Source: Entrophospora sp. SA101
Lineage: Eukaryota; Glomeromycota; Glomeromycetes; Entrophosporales; Entrophosporaceae
Assembly (NCBI GenBank): GCA_958430865.1
Contig: CAUDNR010001470.1
Span: forward strand, 1-14,519
DNA length: 14,519 nucleotides
Direction: 5' to 3'
Below, in pieces: positions 1 to 6,964 of this stretch. Positions within the stretch are counted from its first letter, which is position 1, and each line of letters opens with the position of its first letter. The notes below the pieces were generated by a model that worked only from the letters and a program-made list of their open reading frames with translations, made no database searches and had not been told where the DNA came from. Made by a program: the position numbers and the translations under genes.

Positions 1-413
1 GGGGTGCTTTTTGTTTTTATGAATATCTCAAAAACAAAAAATCTGAAGAAACCCACTTTTTCCTAGAACAGCCCCCATATGTGAAATTCAAATTAGAATT
101 TCACCCCACTCCATAATATTTCAATTTCACATACAACAATAATAAAGGTATAATTTATATTATATTTAAATTATAAATTTTAAAATTTTTAATATATTTT
201 TATAAATATATGATATATTGATAAGTACATCACTTCAACTTATTGATGCTATAAAAAAATGAAAACATTGATTTGAAAAGGTAAGAAAATAATTAATACT
301 ACAATTATGTACATTTATGATTATTAAAATTACATTTATTTTTTTGTCAAAAATCATTATTTTAGTGTACATACTTGACATCCAAATTTCAAAATGAAAA
401 GAAAAATCCAAAG
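1..413. other. AT-rich non-coding stretch with inverted repeats
   Basis: No gene is visible. The stretch holds several short perfect inverted repeats. TTTTTGTTTTT (8-18) pairs with 30-40. GTGAAATTC (81-89) pairs with 96-104. TATGTGAAATT (78-88) pairs with 123-133. A long A/T-only block covers about 148-215. These could be the edge of a mobile element, but no second end or target-site duplication was found. Confidence 0.5.
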
Positions 414-792
414 GTATGAATAATAAACGAATGATGATGATTCAAATAATAAACGAATGGTAAAAATTCAAATAAACGAACGATTATGATTCGAATAATA
501 AACGAATGGTAAAAGTTCAAATAAACGAATGATAGTAGTTCGAGTAAATGAATGACAACAAATAACAATTCGAATAATAAACGAATGATTTGAATAATTC
601 GAATGAACGAATGACAACAATTCGAATAAAAGAAATGATAATATTCAAATAAACGAATGATGGTAACCCAAATAATAAATGAATGAAATAACGAGTAACA
701 ATTCGAATAATAATAAACGAATGATAATTCAAATAAACAAATGATAACAATTAGAATAAACGAATTATTTGAATAATTCAAACGAATAGAAA
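414..792. repeat. Degenerate ~23-26 bp minisatellite
   Basis: About 15 imperfect head-to-tail units share the core AATAAACGAATG, often followed by ATAACAATTCG. The C of the AACGAA core falls at 428, 454, 477, 503, 526, 582, 608, 654, 718, 761 and 783, with decayed cores between. Spacing is mostly 22-26 bp, and part of the variation comes from an extra AAT triplet. Many units include ATTCGAAT, which is its own reverse complement. The minus strand is open for 130 codons here, but the product is only a periodic Ser-Phe-Ile-Arg string, a by-product of the repeat. Confidence 0.85.
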
Positions 793-1013
793 CTCACCAA
801 ATCTGGCACAATAATGTTCAGGCTAAACTAAAATCACTCCGTTTTAATTCTACATTTACAAATGTCCCTCCATATATTAATATAAATGACATCATGGAAA
901 AAATCAGGATTGCTTACTCAATTGGTTACTGCTTTTATGAAATTTGCAGAGTGATAAACATCATTCCGAGTGTCATTTTTACATGGCAAGATCGTGCATT
1001 TAGAGATGGTTAG
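777..1013 (+). other. Unassigned open coding-like segment
   Basis: The frame is open for 79 codons between stops at 774-776 and 1011-1013. Its composition is unusually protein-like for this AT-rich DNA, with Trp, Cys, His, Pro and Gly all present (for example VPPYININDIMEKIRIAYSI, then FTWQDRAFRDG). There is no convincing start codon at its left edge, where it emerges from the minisatellite. A possible donor (GTTAGT) overlaps the stop. I do not recognise the family. It may be an exon or fragment of a decayed gene, or chance. Confidence 0.25.
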
Positions 1014-1592
1014 TTGACTGTATTTATTTTAGACAAAGATTGAGCCATCGTCAAATAAAAACAAGTTATCATTGATTTCTCAGCAAAAAGCTCGTTTATA
1101 CGGCCTTTTCACCTTAGAATCTCGTGTCTACGCAAAATAATAAGATCACATTGGTGGCAATAATCGAAATAAAAATTTATTGGGATAAAATATAAAAAAA
1201 TATATACATATATATTTAACAGTTGTTGATTAAGCCAAACAGCAATCACTAATAAAATAATGAAAATTTCGACAAATATCTATCTATATAAATAAATAAA
1301 TTAATGAATGAATGAATAAATGAATAAATAAATAACACAGAATCTCGGGTAGAACGTCATCGCCCGCTTTATTTTTATACTTCTTGAAGTAATTGTCAAT
1401 TAGTCATCATTTATCATTTTATTTTATTGGACAAAATCATGTAAAAAGTCATGTTACTTGTATTACTAAAGTTAAATGTCAAAGATGAGTCATTGATGAT
1501 ACCTGATGAAATGTTTTTGTCATAATTAATTAAAATTTGTAAATGTTAACTCAAGTGTTGATGATAATTTGTCTTTCCTGAAAAATATTATT
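1014..1592. other. Non-coding stretch with AATA/AATG simple repeat
   Basis: No gene is recognised on either strand. It contains a tetranucleotide run of AAATA/AATGA type at about 1291-1334. Around it are A/T-rich sequence and a few more GC-balanced patches (about 1085-1140 and 1335-1365) that could be old repeat sequence, but I could not assign them. Confidence 0.45.
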
Positions 1593-1703
1593 AAACAGAA
1601 AAATATGGCAATGTGACTCTCTGGATTGCACCAATTCCATTCAATTCATTAATGGCATAGAAAACTTTGATGAAAGCTTGTCTCCCGTAATCAAATATCA
1701 AAA

Positions 1704-1746
1704 TGTTGCAATATTGCAACAATCTGCCTCTTTTGTTGCAACAAAA
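1704..1746. repeat. Two adjacent perfect palindromes sharing GTTGCAA
   Basis: TGTTGCAATATTGCAACA (1704-1721) and TTTTGTTGCAACAAAA (1731-1746) are each their own reverse complement. They are 9 bp apart and both are built on the GTTGCAA word. They lie about 80 bp beyond the 3' end of the hAT transposase relic, so they may belong to that element's terminal region. That link is inference only. Confidence 0.6.
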
Positions 1747-1825
1747 CCGTAATGTTACAACATACCCGTGACTTTACAATTATTATTATTATAAACATAA
1801 ACACAAAAAATTTGATTTCATTTAT

Positions 1826-2275
1826 CTATTCATCATCTAATTGCTGTAAATCAGCATGCGGATCCCATTCAACCATATCTCCATTTTCGTCTATATCGCT
1901 TTTCTTGAAGGTGGTTGATATCCAAGATTTAATGTTTTTGAAAAATTAATGAAAAACGGGTTTTCTACAAGGCAGAAAGGTAATTCACACATAATAAACA
2001 TCATAACTAAAGCTTTATCGATTGTTTTATGCGCGATTCTTCTAAATCAACTGAACAAAAATAACCATCGATATGACGTTGTCCAGAGTGTTCAGGAGTT
2101 TTTCCTTGTTTAGAAAATGTTGACTTTGTAAAATCAATTCATTTACTTCATTTTTTGAACATTGAGAAACATGAGAATGTAAAAGATATGGTCGGGCATC
2201 TTTAAAAAATGACAAACATGGCTTACAAGTAACTTGGTAATGTTCATTATCGAGATGGTTACCACGTGTAAAATA
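1826..2275 (-). pseudogene. hAT-family (BED zinc finger) transposase relic
   Basis: This is a broken transposase of the hAT superfamily, which would act by cut-and-paste transposition if intact. Reading leftward from about 2275, one frame gives a BED-type zinc finger: FTRG, then a C-x2-C pair (TCKPC), then ARPYLLHSHVSQC, which supplies the His and final Cys. The frame then shifts near 2100 to GYFCSVDLEESRIKQSIK. It shifts again near 2022 to IDKALVMMFIMCELPFCLVE, NPFFINFSKTLNLGYQPPSR and a stop at 1891-1893. The ENPFF...GYQPPSR signature is typical of hAT transposases. A final frame gives an acidic tail (DMVEWDPHADLQQLDDE, stop at 1826-1828). The usual RNase H-like core and dimerisation region are missing, so the copy is internally deleted as well as frameshifted. 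Confidence 0.75.
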
Positions 2276-2413
2276 TTACTATATTTTGGACCAAGTTTAT
2301 TTTTGTTATCAGTCATCTTTAATTATTATATTTGTGGGAGAAGAGAAATGATATGATTAGAAAAGTAAGGATCATACTTTTTTTATTTGTATAACAAGTA
2401 ATTCTAATAATAA

Positions 2414-2434
2414 TGTTGTTGTTGTTGTTGTTGT
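2414..2434. repeat. (GTT)n microsatellite
   Basis: A run of about seven GTT triplets lies just upstream of the splice acceptor of the GH125 fragment, probably within what was an intron. Confidence 0.8.
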
Positions 2435-2476
2435 AATTTACTAATATTATTAAATATTAGATTTTAACGTCTACAG

Positions 2477-2913
2477 ATGATCAAGAAATTCTCGACACGT
2501 TGGAATATTTAAAGTCTTCATCATCCAACACAGGTCTTATACATGAATCATTTTGGTACAAGGATTCAAATAATTTTACAAGACCATGGTTTGCGTATGT
2601 ACATCCATACATCCATTTATTTATTTGCTAGAATGTGTCGTCAAACAAATATTAATTTTTATATTTTTTTTTTCTTGTTCCTCGTCCATGCTTTCTTCTT
2701 TTATTATTATTATATTTCATTCTTCCGTTAATTAATTATAATAGATGGGGAAATAGTCTATTCGGTGAGAAAACCCTCATTTACTATTTAGTAATGATCG
2801 TTCTGAATCGCCAATTTCCTCAATTCTTTTCAGCCCTTTTATACTGTATTTATTTGTATTTTAATAGTTGTGATTATATTTTTAAAGAAATGTTCTTTCT
2901 GTTGTTGTTGTAG
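2477..2913 (+). pseudogene. 3' exons of a GH125/Mug157-like glycoside hydrolase
   Basis: GH125 enzymes (DUF1237, fungal Mug157) are exo-alpha-1,6-mannosidase-type hydrolases. Only the C-terminal end is here. Exon 2477-2594 follows a good acceptor (CTACAG) and reads DDQEILDTLEYLKSS, then GLIHESFWYKDSNNFTRPWF. A donor GTATGT at 2595 and acceptor ATAATAG ending at 2744 define a 150 nt intron in matching phase. The next exon continues as AWGNSLFGE. HESF...FTRPWFAW.NSLFGE is the conserved C-terminal signature of the family. After LFGE the family usually continues with LI; here the frame runs KTLIYYLV and then hydrophobic sequence to TAG at 2911-2913, which may be divergent or an unrecognised intron. 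No upstream exons (conserved RMWLRD and FRPSDDA regions) are visible in the 2.4 kb before it. I therefore read it as an orphaned 3' fragment, though very long introns cannot be excluded. Confidence 0.7.
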
Positions 2914-3282
2914 AAGAAAAAAAATAAGAAGTGAAGAATATCAGCAAGTCGATTAAAAGGGAACGGAACAGGAATGGGAATATTTTTTTATTTTTAAATT
3001 TTTTTGTAAAAACTTGTATTTATTTTAGGTCGCATAAATAAAATTTTTTCGGTTATTTAAAAATGGCCCACCCGAATTTTTTTATATACTTGAACAAAAT
3101 CAGCTTGCTTCATACGGTAAAGGAATATTGCAAGTCGTTTGATAGGAGAAATATTATAATACCAATAATTCTTTATAATAATTTAAAATCCTGAATTTTT
3201 AAATAGCAAAGGTTTAGACTGAAATCAAACTATCATTTAATCCTAACATTGAATGGACATCTTTTATTTTTTAAACAGTCAT
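2914..3282. other. AT-rich non-coding stretch
   Basis: No gene or RNA is recognised. It has homopolymer A/T runs and a slightly GC-richer patch at about 3063-3075. It may include the 3' untranslated region of the GH125 fragment. Confidence 0.45.
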
Positions 3283-3427
3283 GTGCATATCGGCCGATTT
3301 GGTTTTTTGGGACCCTTTATACATTATTGTGTCTCGGTCAATAGAATTATAATTAACCCCAAAAAATTTATTTGCTCCGCTAAAAAAACTATTTTACTAT
3401 TCGATACAAAATCAGCGCATATGGATA
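3283..3427. mobile_element. Short non-autonomous element with imperfect terminal inverted repeats
   Basis: The left end (3283-3310) carries GCCGATTTGGTTTTTTGGGA. The right end, read on the minus strand from 3427, gives TATCCATATGCGCTGATTTT. The two ends align over CATAT..GC.GATTT.GT with about 13 of 18 positions identical. The left end is also repeated in the same orientation at 6093-6153, where the outer bases (TATCCATA) match the right end here even better. That supports a dispersed repeat family. A 72-codon ORF (3253-3471) overlaps it but has no recognisable domain. The target-site duplication is not determined. Confidence 0.45.
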
Positions 3428-3594
3428 AAATAAAAAGAAAAATAATTATAACGAATAATTTAGGAGATTAAATTAATCATCCATTGATTCTTTCTTTTAA
3501 TTATTAGAATCTAATGAAATCAAATGTAAATAAAAATATTGCCAGTAATAATTAATGGATAGTAAGTTCCAATTAATTAATTAATAACGAGTTT

Positions 3595-5294
3595 TTATTT
3601 ACCTTCAGCATTTAATAGAAGGGAGTTAAAATCAAGATTATCCAATGAACTATCATTACTTGTATAAATTTTTAAGCTTTTTGATTTAGCAATCTCATCA
3701 TCTAAGATTCTACTTTTATGATATGCACCTGGATGTGATTCGTGTATTTGTTGCAAAGAACTACTACCGCTATTAGTAATATTATTACTATTATCATCAT
3801 TAATAATTTCGTTATTTTTATTAATAGCAAAGCTCCAAAGCTCTAGACTAGTTGGTCTTTTTGATGGATCCACATCCCAACACTTCTGCATAACTTGTGC
3901 ATAATCTTCAGGCATTCCAGGTAATATTGGTGGTCGTAAACCTTCTGCACATATATCAAAAATCAAACGATGATTGTGAGCTCTATCATCAAATGGTGGA
4001 TGACCTGCAAATATTTCCCACATTAACATCCCAACACTATAGATATCTGATTCTTTGGTGTTCTTTTTGCCTCTAAGTACTTCGGGTGCAACATATGATA
4101 CAATTCCATAGACTTTATCTGATGATTTTTCATCAACTGGTCCACATAATCCCAAATCTGTAATATAACAATTACCTCCACTCACAAGTTATTACCATTA
4201 TGTAAATCACAATGCATTAAATCTTTCTGATGTATCAGAAATAATGAATTTCCTAAATAATAAAATATTGTAATTCTGTTTTTTAATGTTAAATTTAAAT
4301 GATTTTTTTGTAAATAACCCCTTAAATTTCCTTCTGAATAATAATTTAAAACAATTGCATAATTTCCATTATTTGGGAATTTGGTTATACCATAACATTG
4401 AACAATAAGTGGTGCTTTAATTTTACAATGATTCATTGCCTGAAAATAAATAAAATCAATTAGTATTATATATATAATACAGTACTGTTTATTTTGTTTT
4501 AAATGACAACTACCAACCTCATCAAAAAAGGCTTTTCCTGGATTACTTGAATTATTTAAACTTTTTAATACTACATCATATCCTCCTCCTAAATAACTAA
4601 ATTCCTTTTTATTTTCGTTGTAATCAACTATTCTTCCTCTTGTCCATTCTGCAGTATAAATTGAACTAAATCCACCTTCTGTCAACTTTGTTACTTTTAT
4701 AAATTGCTCAAAAGGTATCCATTCTAAAATAAATGTTGGAAGTGATGAAATCATTTGGCATTGTTGAATAAAGTTATCAACTATGTTGTTTCCAGATGTC
4801 CAAGTGGTGAAAAGACTCTGTAATTGTAAACTAATACAACCTTCACAGAACCTACCAGAGTATCTTGTCAATTTACACTTGTTACATTCTTTTGGTTTAC
4901 CTGATTTACACATTGCATTATTTAATTCAAAGTTGTAAATAAACTTTTCCTTACAATATTCTTTTTCGTTTTCAGAAAGCTCCTTGTTTTTTTGACCAAT
5001 GAAAAAAAATAGTCTTTTATACTTTCCTCATCAGAATTAGCCAATACATTATTGAACATTTCATTATTAATTTTACGTACAAAGTGCCTCCTTTCTTGTG
5101 ATAATAAATGATTATATAAAGATATATAATATAAAATGAGATTTTTCGTATTTTTGGTAGATTTCATACCTGGTTTTGAGAATAACGGTTACATTATTTC
5201 CCTTTTCATTGAATGATGTGTAACAAACAATTTTTCGTACATCATTTTTTTTGATTAATTGATAAGGATGTAAATTGAAAAACGAAAATTGCAT
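3595..5294 (-). CDS. TKL-like protein kinase, reading frame broken at two points
   Basis: This belongs to the expanded Ser/Thr-type TKL-like kinase family of arbuscular mycorrhizal fungi, probably cytosolic signalling. The proposed model has exon 5294-5170 (ATG, donor GTATGA), exon about 5090-4518 and exon 4439-3595, which would encode roughly 514 residues. In order it shows LSENEKEYCKEKF; a Cys cluster (CNKCK...CEGC); WTSGN; LEWIPFEQF; a Gly loop (EGGFSSIY); the ATP-binding Lys (VVLKSL); the helix-C Glu (FFDE); a catalytic loop HCDLHNGN (HCD for HRD); DLG in place of DFG; VAPEVLRG; DIYSVGMLMWEIFAG; and CWDVDPSKRPT. An Asn/Ser-rich tail follows. The intron at 4517-4440 is phase 0. One frame change is needed near 4985-4993 (a run of seven A) and one at about 4183-4190, between the catalytic loop and DLG. 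Either this is a young pseudogene or these are sequence indels. The first exon (MQFSFFNLHPYQ...) is the least certain part. Confidence 0.8.
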
Positions 5295-6092
5295 TATTTA
5301 AAGAACAACTTCATCATAACCAAACTCTAGTGATAGATTTATCAATAAAAGAAATTCAACATTCTCAAAAATATCTAAAAACCTGTTTTATGTGATATGT
5401 AAAGGTCGTTTTAAGTATCAATATTGATCAACTTATGTTGCTTCAAACTCAGACATCAAAGACAACTTGAACACATTATCGATTTAATACTACTCATATG
5501 TATGTAAAGTCAATTAATAATAACAGAATGGTATTAATTTGTAAAAAAGAAGAGGAAATTTTATTTTGAAAGAAAACACTTGGAAAAAATAAGTAGCTTA
5601 ATTATATGAAATTTCTAATTCAAATTCCATGATAATTAATTATTCTTCTTGCATCATTGCAATATACATACAATGATATAATAATTCTTTATATCAAACA
5701 CTTTTACTTACATCTAGTGTTTTTAATTCCGTCAAATGGTTTTACTTATGTCAAGGGATTTTACTTAGTAAAATCTTCAAAATAGCCTGGTGAGTAACTA
5801 CCTTTAGTCAATACTTTAGTTACGTTAATGACTAAAGTCAAAAGTTTCATCATACATCATTAGCTCGCAATGTTAATTTAATATAGTTAATTACCTTTTT
5901 GAATTCCTCTGACAAATTTAGATATTACTTATATGAATAGTTCTTTAATTAGTTGAGCCAGACCACATAATTTGCCAATCTATTGAAAAATTCAGAAACT
6001 ATAACAATCTAGTTTATGAATATTTTGAAAGTAACTATGAAATACATCACAATCAATCATCCAATTATAATCTAAATGTGCGGTTCCAAGTA
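5295..6092. other. Intergenic stretch upstream of the kinase
   Basis: No gene is recognised. It should contain the kinase promoter on the minus strand, but no clear TATA or initiator element can be told apart from the AT-rich background. A perfect 8 bp hairpin with a 3 nt loop lies at 5757-5775 (GATTTTAC / GTAAAATC), within a block of repeated TTTTACTTA words (about 5700-5770). Confidence 0.5.
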
Positions 6093-6153
6093 TCCATAAC
6101 AGCCGATTTGGTTTTTTGGATCCTTTTTTCAAACCTTATATCTTATTGTGTCT
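6093..6153 (+). repeat. Second copy of the GCCGATTTGG repeat end
   Basis: This is the same orientation and sequence as the left end of the element at 3283-3427. GCCGATTTGGTTTTTTGG is identical, and both copies then share a diverged stretch ending in TTATTGTGTCT. An insertion or deletion of about 10 bp separates them. No matching right end was found before the next element at 6188, so this copy looks truncated or interrupted. Confidence 0.6.
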
Positions 6154-6187
6154 TGATGTTAAACACAAGTATTTTTAATGTGTAAAC

Positions 6188-6443
6188 TGGTCAGTAGAGC
6201 ATAATGGACACTCATTTTGTGCAACAGTCATTTGTATAATAGTCAGGCGGTTACACAGAGCCCATTGCTTCTGAAACTTCACTAGAATATAGCTGTAGCC
6301 TCTCTAAGTCCAGATCATCAGCAAGATCAAAATTATCTCACACTTTTATAATCAAACTTTTGCAAGAACTTTCACCATAACATATGTTATGTTGATCATT
6401 TTTTTGTGATCTGCAACAGTGTCCACTATGCTCCGCCAATCAC
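6188..6443. mobile_element. 256 bp MITE-like element with 25 bp terminal inverted repeats
   Basis: The left end (6188-6212) and the reverse complement of the right end (6443-6419) align without gaps over 25 bp, 19 identical. Both share the core GAGCATARTGGACACT. All six differences are transitions. The interior has no coding sequence and includes a perfect 16 bp palindrome, CATAACATATGTTATG (6376-6391). This is the layout of a non-autonomous DNA transposon. A TA target site is possible on the right (TATA follows 6443), but no clean duplication could be confirmed, so the superfamily is unassigned. Confidence 0.65.
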
Positions 6444-6562
6444 TATATAACACTCACAGATCGTCAATTAAATTAAATAAATTTACATAACATTTTTTTC
6501 TTTGTAGTATAATAAAGTATAACAGATAAATTGCAACATTTTTTGAAATAAATATAAATTTT
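6444..6562. other. AT-rich spacer
   Basis: Nothing is recognised between the TIR element and the small ORF. The sequence is low in complexity and A/T-dominated. Confidence 0.4.
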
Positions 6563-6829
6563 ATGAGTATTCGAAATAATTACAAATATTCGAAGTCTAA
6601 TAATAATAATATAATAATATTTGAAATTCGTAATACAAATATTCAAATAATAATAAAGTTAGGATCCCTGTCCCATAAAAATGTTAGTGGGAGAATGGGT
6701 GTAATTAACAGTGATATTAAGGGATCTGATTATGTGGATCAGATGAAAATAAGCGATTTTATACTAGAGAATTGTTTTGGTTCGGTAAATGAAAAATTCG
6801 AAATTTTTGAGCACATAAATGATCAATAA
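6563..6829 (+). CDS. Small hypothetical ORF, doubtful
   Basis: It is 88 codons. The first ~32 residues are Asn/Ile-rich low complexity from an AT repeat. The second half (residues 33-88) is more protein-like: GSLSHKNVSGRMGVINSD, then GSDYVDQMKISDFILENCFG. No known domain, signal peptide or membrane segment is recognised. The start has a weak context (TTTT before ATG). It stands alone between a transposon-like element and the convergently transcribed FG-protein gene. It could be a real short gene, an exon of a decayed gene, or chance. Confidence 0.25.
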   Translation: MSIRNNYKYSKSNNNNIIIFEIRNTNIQIIIKLGSLSHKNVSGRMGVINSDIKGSDYVDQMKISDFILENCFGSVNEKFEIFEHINDQ

Positions 6830-6964
6830 ATCTCGTGCCGTAGATTAATTTACTGTAATTTCATGTAACATGATGTTCACTTTGTCTGGTTTTGTTGCAG
6901 TATGCCCCATATATAATTAATTGTCTTTAAATTATACACAATAAGCATTAAACTATCTTATTTT

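Noticed and set aside
389..781. 130-codon minus-strand ORF (and the overlapping 77-codon ORF)
   Set aside because: The translation is a periodic Ser-Phe-Ile-Arg string created by the tandem minisatellite; no domain or normal composition.
1752..1949. 65-codon plus-strand ORF
   Set aside because: It is antisense to the tail of the hAT transposase relic, which explains the sequence better.
2543..2731. 62-codon plus-strand ORF starting at an ATG inside the GH125 exon
   Set aside because: It is in another frame and runs into the intron; the conserved GH125 frame is the real signal.
3253..3471. 72-codon plus-strand ORF as a gene
   Set aside because: It spans a dispersed repeat whose second copy does not keep the frame, so the open frame is probably chance.
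4155..4182. A 28 nt intron (GTGAGT...TTACAG) explaining the kinase frame break
   Set aside because: It is far shorter than any other intron here. Splicing it would delete the Asp of DLG and not restore the frame.
4922..5167. 81-codon ORF as a separate small gene
   Set aside because: It starts inside the first kinase intron and is otherwise the kinase N-terminal exon before frame break 1.
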